NCBI GenBank assembly: GCA_020216625.1
Contig: JAIUYB010000007.1
Location: forward strand, 1 to 15,209
DNA length: 15,209 nucleotides
Reading direction: 5' to 3'
Source of the DNA: Desulfarculus sp.
GTDB lineage: Bacteria > Desulfobacterota > Desulfarculia > Desulfarculales > Desulfarculaceae
Shown: positions 1 through 7,125 of the stretch, piece by piece
Numbering within the stretch: the first letter of the stretch is position 1
How the letters are laid out: the number at the start of each line of letters is the position of its first letter
Program-made: the position numbers and the translations under genes
The notes under the pieces: generated by a model
The model's database searches: none
Told to the model about the DNA's origin: nothing
What the model saw: only the letters and a program-made list of their open reading frames with translations

Positions 1-2256
1 CAGGGTGGCGTCGCGGCGGCCAGGGGGGCCGACACCGCCCGCCAGGCCTGGCAGCGCCAGGCCAGCCAGGCCCGGGCCACTGGCGAGGACATGCGCCAGG
101 CCGGGGAGGAGCTGCGCCGGACCACCAGCCAAGAGAAGCGCCTGGCCGCCCAGACCCAGCGCACCAACGCGGTGCTGGCCGCCCGCAACAAGGCGGCGGA
201 GGGCCGCAAGACCCGCAAGGATTCAATGAGCGAACTGCCCGGCGTGGCCGCGCCGCTCTTGGCCATTGCGGCCCCGGTCAAGATGGCCATTGACATGGAG
301 TCGGCCATGGCCGACGTGCGCAAGGTGGTGGACTTCAAATCACCGGATGGCTTGGAGCAACTGCAAAAGCAGCTCATGCTGCTGAGCACTACCAAAATTC
401 CGCTCAAGGCCAAGGAACTGGCGGCCATCGCGGCGGCTGGCGGCCAGTTGGGCATCGCCGAGGACAAGCTTGCGCCGTTTGTCACCACCACCGCCAAGAT
501 GGCCCTGGCTTGGGACATGACGGCCGAGGAGGCGGGCGACGCCAGCGCCAAGCTGGCCAATGTGTTTGGCATCCCCATCAATGAAGTGGAGCGTCTGGGG
601 GATGCCATCAACCACCTGAGCGACAACAGCGCGGCCAAGGCCTCGGAGATGGTGCGCAGCCTGACCCGGGTGGGCGGGGTGAGCAAGATGTTCGGCCTGT
701 CGGCGGTGCAGACCTCGGCCCTGACCGGGGCCTTCATCGCCCTGGGCAAGCCGCCGGAGGTGGCCGCCACCGCCATCAACGGCATGCTCCCCAAGCTGAT
801 GGCCGCCGACAAGCAGGGCAAGAAATTCTCCGCCGCCCTGAACGAGCTGGGGATGGACGCCCGGAGCCTGAAAGATGCCATCGCCCAGGACGCCCAGGGA
901 GCCCTGATCCAGTTCCTGGAGGCGGTGGCCGCCAGCGACGAGTCCAGCCGCATGGGCCTGCTGACCGACCTTTTCGGCCTGGAGTACGCCGACGACCTGG
1001 CCAGCCTGGTGGGCTCCCTGGACGGCTATAAAAAGGCCGTGGCTCAGGTGGCCACGGAGACCAACTACGCGGGCAGCATGACCCGGGAATTCGATAACCG
1101 CACCAAGACCACAGCCAATCAGCTCAACATGTTGGTCAATAAGGTCAGCGGCCTGGCCATCAATTTCGGCACCGCTTTGTTGCCGGCCATCAACTCCGGG
1201 GCCAACGCCTTGGGGGTGGTCGCGGATGGCCTGGCCGCGTTGGTGGAAGAGTTTCCCAACGCCACCAGCGTCATGGCCCAGTTCACCGGCGGCTTGCTGG
1301 CCCTGGCCGTGGCCTGGAAAGGGGCCAAGTTCGCGAGCAAGTTCCTGGGCGGCAGTTTTAAGGAGATGTGGTACGGCGGCAAAGCCGTGGGCCACCGGGT
1401 GGGCGCTCTGGGCCGACGCTTCGGCCTGGGGGGGAAAGGCAAGGACGGCGGCAAGGCGGGTGCCATGGGCCAGGTGGCCGAAAGTTTGGCCGGCGGCGGG
1501 GCCACCCCGGTTTTCGTCACCAACTGGCCCGGCGGTCTGGGCGGGGGCGGTCTGGGCGGTGGTGGGTCGGACCTGGGCGGTTTGCTGGACGGCGGCGGCA
1601 AGGGAGCTGGCAAAGGGGCTGGCGCGGCGGCCACCCGCCAGAGCGGCAAGGGCGTGGCCGGACTGGCCCGGCGCGGCCTGGATTGGGCCAAGGGTCTGGG
1701 CGGCCGCGGCCTGGGCTGGCTGGGCGGCATCGGTGGCAAGCTGACCGGCAAGGCCGGCCTGGCGGGCCTCAAGGGCCTGGGCAAGGCCGGGCTCAAGAAA
1801 ATTCCCGGGGTCGGGGTGCTGGTGGGCGCGGCCCTGGGTCTGGAGCGCGCCCTAGCCGGGGACCTGCTGGGTGCGGTGGGCGAGACCGCCAGCGGCCTGG
1901 CCGCCCTGGTGCCCGGGCTGGGCACGGCCGCCAGCTTGGCCATCGACGCCGGTCTGGCCGCCCGCGATTTCGCCAACGAAGAGGAGGCGGCCGGCCCTGA
2001 GGATCTGGCCCTGCCCGCGTCGCCCGCCGCGTCCGACCTGGACGGAATTGTCCGCTCGCTGGCCGGCCTGGCCCCAGGCGCCTCGGGTCCGATCACCATC
2101 ACCATCAACCAGCCCATCACCGCGCCCGGAGCCGACGCCCGGTCCCTGGAGACCATCCTGGGCCAGAGTCGCCAGGACCTGAAGCGCCTGATCGAGCAGA
2201 CGGTGACCGAGCTTTTCGCGCGGCAGCAGCGCACCAGCCTGGGCAATGTCGGCTAG
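1..2256 (+). CDS. T: Tail tape measure protein, TP901 family (5' partial)
   Basis: This protein sets tail length and occupies the tail tube lumen before DNA passage. The frame is open from base 1 and the ATG at 91 lies inside a charged, Ala/Gln/Arg-rich helical stretch, so the gene is cut by the window edge; 751 residues are visible. Visible residues about 95-365 show the TP901/PhageMin tape-measure pattern: MESAMADVRKVVDF near the start, then repeated Ala-rich helices with GGQLGIAEDKL, AGDASAKLANVFG, LSDNSAAKASEMVRSL and TAINGMLPKLMAA. A hydrophobic stretch follows at about 421-440. A Gly-rich linker lies at about 510-550, followed by an Ala/Gly-rich hydrophobic segment and a C-terminal helix ending near 751. 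The total length is unknown but at least similar to P2 gpT (about 815 aa). The stop codon lies inside gene X (11-base overlap). The family call is strong; the true start is upstream. Confidence 0.95.
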   Translation, partial: QGGVAAARGADTARQAWQRQASQARATGEDMRQAGEELRRTTSQEKRLAAQTQRTNAVLAARNKAAEGRKTRKDSMSELPGVAAPLLAIAAPVKMAIDMESAMADVRKVVDFKSPDGLEQLQKQLMLLSTTKIPLKAKELAAIAAAGGQLGIAEDKLAPFVTTTAKMALAWDMTAEEAGDASAKLANVFGIPINEVERLGDAINHLSDNSAAKASEMVRSLTRVGGVSKMFGLSAVQTSALTGAFIALGKPPEVAATAINGMLPKLMAADKQGKKFSAALNELGMDARSLKDAIAQDAQGALIQFLEAVAASDESSRMGLLTDLFGLEYADDLASLVGSLDGYKKAVAQVATETNYAGSMTREFDNRTKTTANQLNMLVNKVSGLAINFGTALLPAINSGANALGVVADGLAALVEEFPNATSVMAQFTGGLLALAVAWKGAKFASKFLGGSFKEMWYGGKAVGHRVGALGRRFGLGGKGKDGGKAGAMGQVAESLAGGGATPVFVTNWPGGLGGGGLGGGGSDLGGLLDGGGKGAGKGAGAAATRQSGKGVAGLARRGLDWAKGLGGRGLGWLGGIGGKLTGKAGLAGLKGLGKAGLKKIPGVGVLVGAALGLERALAGDLLGAVGETASGLAALVPGLGTAASLAIDAGLAARDFANEEEAAGPEDLALPASPAASDLDGIVRSLAGLAPGASGPITITINQPITAPGADARSLETILGQSRQDLKRLIEQTVTELFARQQRTSLGNVG

Positions 2257-2455
2257 CACCATCACCACCCGCCAGGGCGACACCTGGGACCGCCTGGCCC
2301 ACCGACTGTGGGGAGTGGAGACCATGCAGCACCATCTCCTGGCCGCCAACCCAGCCCAGGCCCATCTGGCGGAGCTGCCGGCCGACCTGGTGCTGATGGT
2401 GCCCGATGTCCAACCCGCGCCCCGGGAGGAGGCCCCGCCGTGGCAGATAAGGTAG
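2246..2455 (+). CDS. X: Tail protein X (LysM-like)
   Basis: This is a small baseplate/tail protein of the P2 gpX family. The 69-aa length matches P2 gpX (67 aa). The LysM-like opening RQGDTWDRLAHRLWG (about residues 9-23), LLAANPAQAHL (about 31-41) and the terminal VPDVQPAP block match the family order: GDT...AIA...YG, LLAANP, PDV..AP. The fold suggests a role at the tail tip near the hub, where it may contact peptidoglycan or hub proteins; that role is inferred. The ATG at 2246 lies 11 bases before the tape measure stop and has no strong Shine-Dalgarno sequence, so expression probably depends on translational coupling. The gene overlaps gene D by 16 bases. The P2-like T...X-D neighbourhood supports the call. 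Confidence 0.93.
   Translation: MSASTITTRQGDTWDRLAHRLWGVETMQHHLLAANPAQAHLAELPADLVLMVPDVQPAPREEAPPWQIR
2424..2432 (+). promoter_or_regulatory. Shine-Dalgarno for gene D (decides a GTG start)
   Basis: GGGAGGAGG lies inside the 3' end of gene X and ends 7 bases before the GTG at 2440. This supports the GTG start of gene D over a much longer in-frame extension back to 2308, which would read through gene X in another frame and has no family similarity. Confidence 0.75.
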
Positions 2456-3453
2456 CCCGCACCGCCCGCCTGGAGCTTAACTACCGGGGCGTGGACCTGG
2501 CCGGGAACTGCGTGCGGGCCGAGTACATCGACCACGCCCAGGGGGCGCAGGACGAGTTGACCGCCACCCTGGAGGACCGGGACCAGCGCTGGCAGGGGCC
2601 CTGGATGCCAGCCAAAAAGGACCGAATCAGCGTCGCCATCCTCTGCCGTGACTGGTTCGCCCCCGGCGACTCCTGGCGGCTGGACTGCGGGGCCTTCGAG
2701 ATCAGCGAGGTGATCCTGAGCGGACCGCCGGACACGGTGGAGATCCGCGCCACCTCCACCCGGGTCAGCGCCAACGCCCGCAACCAGAAGAAGACCAAGC
2801 CCTGGGAGGACGTGAGCCTGATGCACATCGCCGGGGCGGTGGCGGACAAGGCCGGCCTGGCCCTGCACTGGGAGGGCAACGACCGGCACTACGAGCGGGT
2901 GGACCAGCGGGAGGAGTCGGACTTGCAGTTCCTGCGCCGCCTGGCCCTGGACGCGGGCAACTCGGTCAAGCCGGTGGACGAGAAGCTGATCGTCTACGCC
3001 GGGCGCGACTGGGACGCCCGCCCGGCCAGCGCCAGCCTGGTCCGAGGCCAGGACGGCATCCGGACCTACCGCTTCCGCAGCGCCACCCACGACCTCTACC
3101 GAGGCTGCGTCTGCACCTACTGGCACCCGGACCTGAAAGAGTATCTGGTCGGCGAATTCATGCCACCCAATGCGCCGCCCACCGGCGAGCTGCTCCGGGT
3201 CAACCAGCCGGTCAAGGACTTGGCCGAGGCCCAGGAGCTGGCCCGCAACACCCTGCGCAAGAAGAACCGGGTGGAGGTCAACTGCGACCTGGAGCTGATG
3301 GGCGATCCCCGCCGCCGGGCGACCCAGGTGCTGGCCCTGAGCGGCTGGGGCCATTTCGACGGCCACTACTTCGTGGACCAATGCCGCCACTCCCTGGACG
3401 GCCAGGGGGGAATGCTGACCTACCTCGACCTGCGCAAGGTGCTGGACTACTGA
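2440..3453 (+). CDS. D: Tail hub protein, late control D family
   Basis: gpD is the central baseplate hub (T4 gp27-like) that joins the tail tube to the spike. The 337-aa product begins at GTG 2440 behind a strong SD (GGGAGGAGG); an upstream in-frame extension exists but is only a shadow of gene X. Family hallmarks are an N-terminal beta domain (LELNYRGVDL, then DELTATLEDRD), the AFEISEVILSG strand, a central segment beginning WEDVSLMHIAGAVADKAGL, the typical ESDLQFLRRLALDAG motif (about residues 163-177), and a late block with AEAQELARNTLRKKNRVEV. The C-terminal SGWGHFDGHYFVDQCRHSL strand pair is also typical of Phage_GPD. P2 gpD is 387 aa, so this copy is somewhat shorter. It overlaps gene X by 16 bases and ends 3 bases before gene V. 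In P2 this protein was also named for late transcription control, a role not implied here. Confidence 0.95.
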   Translation: MADKVARTARLELNYRGVDLAGNCVRAEYIDHAQGAQDELTATLEDRDQRWQGPWMPAKKDRISVAILCRDWFAPGDSWRLDCGAFEISEVILSGPPDTVEIRATSTRVSANARNQKKTKPWEDVSLMHIAGAVADKAGLALHWEGNDRHYERVDQREESDLQFLRRLALDAGNSVKPVDEKLIVYAGRDWDARPASASLVRGQDGIRTYRFRSATHDLYRGCVCTYWHPDLKEYLVGEFMPPNAPPTGELLRVNQPVKDLAEAQELARNTLRKKNRVEVNCDLELMGDPRRRATQVLALSGWGHFDGHYFVDQCRHSLDGQGGMLTYLDLRKVLDY

Positions 3454-3456
3454 CTG

Positions 3457-4002
3457 ATGGATATCTTCGCCGACATCGTGCGCCGCCTCACCGCCCTGGA
3501 GGGATCCCTGCGCCAGACCGTGCGCCTGGGCTACGTGATCGAGCAGATCCCGGCCGAGGGCAAGGTCCGGGTGCGGATGGAGGACGCCGACTGCGTGGAC
3601 ACCTTCAAGCTGCCGGTCCTGGTCCACAAGACCCGCTGCGACAAGCATTGGTGGCTGCCGGACCTGGGCGAGCAGGTGGTCTGCGTGTTCCTGCCGCTCG
3701 GCCTGGAAATCGGCTTCGTGCTGGGCAGCTTCTACAGCCTCCAGGATCTGCCGCCGGTGGACAGCCCGGACAAGGCGCACCTGCGTTTCCTGGACGGCGG
3801 CTGGCTGGAATACGACCGGGGCAGCGGCGAGATGCAGGTGCACTGCCGCAAGCGCCTGGTCCTGGCCGCCGGGGAGGAGATCGAGCTGCGCGCGCCGGTG
3901 GTCAAGCAACCCCCGCCGCTGATCACCGCCCCGTCCCAGCCCGAGCTGCAGCCGGTGGAGCCCTCGCCCCTGCCCATCCCGGCCGAGTGGCCCCATGGCT
4001 AG
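3457..4002 (+). CDS. V: Baseplate assembly protein V (tail spike)
   Basis: gpV is the trimeric membrane-piercing spike below the hub. The 181-aa product has a short N-terminal helix (about 3-20), an OB-fold (about 24-95; GYVIEQIP, VRVRMEDADC, HWWLPDLGEQVV, GFVLGSFYS), then a short beta-helix-like section (about 108-146; HLRFLDGGWLEYDRGSGEM, LVLAAGEEIELRAP). The C-terminus is unusual: residues 151-179 hold 11 prolines and the protein ends in EWPHG. I see no HxH iron motif of the kind found at the apex of P2 gpV (211 aa), so the tip may be capped by another protein or formed differently. The gene starts 3 bases after gene D with no obvious SD, which suggests re-initiation. It overlaps gene U by 8 bases. 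Confidence 0.93.
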   Translation: MDIFADIVRRLTALEGSLRQTVRLGYVIEQIPAEGKVRVRMEDADCVDTFKLPVLVHKTRCDKHWWLPDLGEQVVCVFLPLGLEIGFVLGSFYSLQDLPPVDSPDKAHLRFLDGGWLEYDRGSGEMQVHCRKRLVLAAGEEIELRAPVVKQPPPLITAPSQPELQPVEPSPLPIPAEWPHG

Positions 4003-4387
4003 TAGCAACCTGGGCGGCTTTGGTCCGGTGGTCTTCCAGACCAGCGCCAGTCTGGTGCGCAACTTCCAGCAGCTGCGCGAGACCCGCCGGGCGCGCTACG
4101 CCACCCACGACGTCCTGAACCTGGAGCAGAAGCTTCAGTTCGTGACCCTGGAGCTGATCCAGGTGGAGTTCAGCATGCGCTTTCACCACGCCTTCTGCGT
4201 GCCCCAGGAGGAGATGGAGAGCCTGCGTGGGGTGCTGGCCGAACACGCCGCCCACCAGTTGGTGGTGGGCGGCACCGCTCTGGGGGAGTTCGTGGTCGAG
4301 GAGATCACCGGGGAGTGGCAGCACGTCTCGGCCGCCGGCCAGCTCCTGCACGCCACCGCCGAGGTCCGGCTCCGGGAGTATCGCTGA
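3995..4387 (+). CDS. U: Tail protein U (P2 gpU-like, tail terminator/completion)
   Basis: The 130-aa product resembles the P2 gpU family, which caps or completes the tail tube. The family pattern is visible as an N-terminal GGFGPVVFQTS strand, an RRARYATHDVL loop, LQFVTLELIQVEFSMRFH, a helix EEMESLRGVLAEH, a GGTALGEFVVEEITGEW strand (about 88-104), and a terminal EVRLREY strand. Length is close to family members (about 130-160 aa). Its place between V and W is unlike P2, where U lies between T and D. The call rests on pattern similarity and the local baseplate context. The ATG lies 8 bases before the V stop with a weak SD, so translation is probably coupled. Its stop shares a base with the W start (TGATG). 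The alternative would be an unrelated small tail protein. Confidence 0.8.
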   Translation: MASSNLGGFGPVVFQTSASLVRNFQQLRETRRARYATHDVLNLEQKLQFVTLELIQVEFSMRFHHAFCVPQEEMESLRGVLAEHAAHQLVVGGTALGEFVVEEITGEWQHVSAAGQLLHATAEVRLREYR

Positions 4388-4716
4388 TGGAGCTGCTGGT
4401 GGCCGGCCAGACCCAAGCCGTGGTCATCGCCCCGGCGGTGGAGGCCGAGGAGATCGCCCAGAACGTGCGCCTGATCATCACCACCCCCAAGGGCAGCGTG
4501 CCCCTGGACCGTGACTTCGGCCTGGACTTCGACGTAGTGGACCGGCCCAGCCCCCGCGCCCAGGTCCTGATGGAGGTGGAGATCGTGCGCCAGGTGGGCA
4601 GGTACGAACCCCGGGCCAAGGTGGTGTCGGTGACTTGGCAGCAAGCCCTGACCGAGGCCATGGAGGGCCGGCTGATTCCGGTGGTGCGCATCGAGATCAA
4701 GGGAGGGGCGGCATGA
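4387..4716 (+). CDS. W: Baseplate wedge protein W (gp25-like)
   Basis: gpW/gp25 is a small wedge protein that nucleates sheath assembly on the baseplate. The 109-aa product carries the conserved EPR motif (YEPR, residues 73-76), the signature of gp25-like proteins, preceded by NVRLIITTPKGSVPLDRDFG (about 26-45), the typical 'l.T.kGerpl.p.fG' block. It ends with a V(T)WQQALTEAMEGRLIPVVRIEI strand section. The in-frame extension back to 4315 was rejected: the ATG at 4387 has GGGAG at 4374-4378 and shares one base with the U stop. The W stop overlaps the J start by 4 bases (ATGA). P2 gpW is 115 aa, so length agrees. Confidence 0.95.
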   Translation: MELLVAGQTQAVVIAPAVEAEEIAQNVRLIITTPKGSVPLDRDFGLDFDVVDRPSPRAQVLMEVEIVRQVGRYEPRAKVVSVTWQQALTEAMEGRLIPVVRIEIKGGAA

Positions 4717-5837
4717 ACCTGGCCAGCCTGCCCGGCATCCGGTTCTGCGAGACCGACACGGCGAAGGTGGAAGCGGCCCTGATGGCCGACTTCGAGCGCA
4801 TCACCGGCCGCACGCTCTACCCGGGCAATCCCGAGCGCCTGTTCCTGGAGGCGGTGGCCTACCTCATCGCCCAGCAGCGCTACCTGATCGACTTCGCCGG
4901 CAAGATGAACCTGGTCAGCCTCTCGGCCGGCGGCTACCTGGACCACCTGGGCGCGCTCTTGAACACCACCCGCCTGGGTGACACCGCCGCCCGGACCAGC
5001 CTGGAAATCTCCCTGACCACCCCTCTGACCTGGGACCTGGCCATCCCGGCCGGCACCCGGGCCACCGCCGGCGCGGGGGAGCTGATCTGGGCCACCACCG
5101 CCGAGGCGCAGATCCCGGCCGGTCAGACCCGGGTGGAAGTGGAGGCGGTCTGCCAGCAGGCCGGCGCGAAGGGCAACGGCCTCTTGCCCGGCCAGATCAA
5201 CCGTCTGGTGGATCGCATCGGCTATGTCGCCGGCGTGACCAACACCAGCCTGAGCCTGGGCGGCGCGGACACCGAAGGCGACGCCCGCTTCCGGGAGCGG
5301 GTCCAGCTGGCCCCCGAGCGCCTGGCGGTCTGCGGCCCCCGGGAGGCCTACCGCTGGTGGGCCTTGTCCGTCAGCCAGGAGATCAGCGACGTGGCGGTCT
5401 GGAGCCCCGCGCCCGGCCAGGTCAGTGTCGCGCCGCTCATGACCGACGGCCGGCCCCCCACGGTCGCCATCCTTGCGGCGGTCAACGCGGCGGTGAATGA
5501 CAAGCGGGTGCGGCCCCTGACCGACGTAGTGCGGGTGGTGAGCCCCGAGGTGGTGGAGTTCGACATCGTCCTGACCTGGTTCGTGCTCAACTCCTATGCC
5601 CACCTGGCCGGCTCCATCACTCAGCGGGTGGAGAGCGAGGCCAGGGCTTTCGCCGCCTGGCAGCGGGCTCGGCTGGGGCGCTCGCTGCGGCCCAGCGAGC
5701 TGGTGGCCCGCATCCAGGCCATCGACGGGGTGCAGCGGGTGGAGGTGGACCAGCCGGCCTACCAGGCCCTGCAGCCCTGGCAAGTGGCCACCGCCCGCCA
5801 GATCAGCCTGACCTACGGAGGCCTGAGCGATGAATAG
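4713..5837 (+). CDS. J: Baseplate wedge protein J
   Basis: gpJ (T4 gp6-like, Mu gp47-like) forms the dimeric wedge that rings the hub. The 374-aa product has the Baseplate_J layout: an N-terminal helical region (about 10-90), a beta domain (about 95-145), the GAKGNGLLPGQI loop (about 151-162), the diagnostic GGADTEGDARFRERV (183-197), AYRWWALSVSQEISDVAVWS (212-231), PAPGQVSV (232-239) and VRPLTDVVRVVSP (266-278). P2 gpJ is about 302 aa and Mu gp47 about 360, so length is normal. The start at 4713 overlaps the W stop as ATGA and sits 4 bases after GGGAGGGG; the upstream in-frame extension has no family similarity. It overlaps gene I by 8 bases. Confidence 0.96.
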   Translation: MNLASLPGIRFCETDTAKVEAALMADFERITGRTLYPGNPERLFLEAVAYLIAQQRYLIDFAGKMNLVSLSAGGYLDHLGALLNTTRLGDTAARTSLEISLTTPLTWDLAIPAGTRATAGAGELIWATTAEAQIPAGQTRVEVEAVCQQAGAKGNGLLPGQINRLVDRIGYVAGVTNTSLSLGGADTEGDARFRERVQLAPERLAVCGPREAYRWWALSVSQEISDVAVWSPAPGQVSVAPLMTDGRPPTVAILAAVNAAVNDKRVRPLTDVVRVVSPEVVEFDIVLTWFVLNSYAHLAGSITQRVESEARAFAAWQRARLGRSLRPSELVARIQAIDGVQRVEVDQPAYQALQPWQVATARQISLTYGGLSDE

Positions 5838-7125
5838 CCTCCTGGGCCTGCTGCCCCCCAGCATCAGCGCGGACCCGATCATCCAGGCCGCCGGGCAGGC
5901 CGCCGGCGACCAGGAGGCCGCCGTGCGCGCCCTGATCCCCCAGGCCTACCTCTGGTCCCGCCTGGACCAGCTGCCCGACGCGGTCCTGGATCACCTGGGT
6001 TGGTCGCTGCACATTGACGGCTGGGAGTACACCACCACCCGGGCGCAGCGCCTCTGGCTGGTGCGCCACTTCTACGAGTGGCACGTCCACAAGGGCACCG
6101 AACACGGCCTGGCCCTCTACTGGCGGGTGCTCCTGGGCCGGGAGCTTCTCAAGGCCACTCCGCCCCAAAAGAACTACCTGGGCCGCAGCCTCACCGCCCA
6201 GGAGCGGGAGGCCTTCGAGGCCCCCCACCCGGAGATCCGGGTCTACCCCTTCGCCCATGCGGGCACCAAACAGAGCCTGTTCTGCGGCGACTGCCTGGGA
6301 CGGGCCTATCCCCTCACCACCGACGCCCTCTTGCGGGCCGGCAGCCGGGTGGAATTGGTGGACCCCCTCACCGGCCAGGCCACGCCCTTGCACGATCTGC
6401 TCTACGAGCGAACCATGGCCGAGCGCCTGACCCGGGACCAGGTGGAGGTGCGCCTGCCCGGCCGGGCGGTGGGTTGGTTCGCCGGCCGGCATCTGACCGG
6501 CTGCCTGGTGGACCACGGCGCGGCCGCCCGCTTCTACACCCTCCACCTAGCCAGCCAGCACCGCACCGAGCTGGAGCGCCGCACCACCCTGAGCCTGCGG
6601 CCCGGCCTGGAACTGCGCAGCGTCTATTACCGCGTCGAGCACCGACCCGGCCGGGCCGGGCGAGGATGCTTCCTGGCCAACCGTTACCCGGATCAATTCC
6701 CGGACACCGGAGGAGCCGCCTTCCTGGGCCTGGTCTATCCGAACAAAAGCGACGCCGCCGGGCGGGTCTACCGCCGCTTCAAGCTTTTCGACCCGGCCCG
6801 GGTGAGCCTGGCCGCCCGGCGGGCCATGGCCTTCCTGGGAGCCTTCCGCCTGGGCGGCATGCCGACCCACACCGCCGAGGTGGCCCTGGACCTGGCCGCC
6901 CGGCGGCCGGCGGGGGCCTTCCACACCCCCCTGCACCTGGGCGGCTTTCCCTATGTCTCCGACGCCGCCGCCCGCATCGCCCGCGCCCGCCAGGTGGGCC
7001 GCCTAGCCAAGCGCATGTCAGACAAGATCGAGCTGGCCATCGCCAACCGTAAACCCATCACCGCCAGCGCCGGCCTCCTGGCCGGCTCGGCCAAGGCCGG
7101 TGACTACCGTCTGGAGGTTTTCTAA
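5830..7125 (+). CDS. I: Tail protein I with long C-terminal extension
   Basis: P2 gpI-family proteins (about 175-200 aa) link the baseplate wedges to the tail fibres. The N-terminal part matches: LLPPSISADP (7-16), LIPQAYLWSRLDQLPDAVLD (35-54), HLGWSLHIDGWEY (55-67), RLWLVRHFYEWHVHKGTEHG (74-93) and YWRVLLGRELL (97-107). The protein then continues to 431 aa. The extra 300 residues begin with HPEIRVYPF (133-141) and are rich in short beta-like strands, Arg and Gly, with CGDC at 152-155. They are presumably an attachment platform for the next gene's product; that is inference. The start has GGAGG (5817-5821) 8 bases upstream and overlaps J by 8 bases. The stop shares a base with the next ATG (TAATG). 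No frameshift is seen, so the extension is a genuine fused domain and not a readthrough artefact. Confidence 0.9.
   Translation: MNSLLGLLPPSISADPIIQAAGQAAGDQEAAVRALIPQAYLWSRLDQLPDAVLDHLGWSLHIDGWEYTTTRAQRLWLVRHFYEWHVHKGTEHGLALYWRVLLGRELLKATPPQKNYLGRSLTAQEREAFEAPHPEIRVYPFAHAGTKQSLFCGDCLGRAYPLTTDALLRAGSRVELVDPLTGQATPLHDLLYERTMAERLTRDQVEVRLPGRAVGWFAGRHLTGCLVDHGAAARFYTLHLASQHRTELERRTTLSLRPGLELRSVYYRVEHRPGRAGRGCFLANRYPDQFPDTGGAAFLGLVYPNKSDAAGRVYRRFKLFDPARVSLAARRAMAFLGAFRLGGMPTHTAEVALDLAARRPAGAFHTPLHLGGFPYVSDAAARIARARQVGRLAKRMSDKIELAIANRKPITASAGLLAGSAKAGDYRLEVF

Noticed and set aside
1525..1650. Gly-rich run in the tape measure gene as a DNA repeat array
   Set aside because: The GGC/GGT codons form an irregular low-complexity linker in frame; there is no fixed repeat unit or spacer as in a CRISPR or minisatellite.
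340..4062. Long minus-strand open frames (for example 340-1395, 1119-2246, 1852-4062) opposite tail genes
   Set aside because: Very high GC removes stop codons from antisense frames. The translations are low-complexity, rich in Arg/Pro/Gly/Ala or His/Gln/Val, have no family match and lie fully opposite recognised genes.
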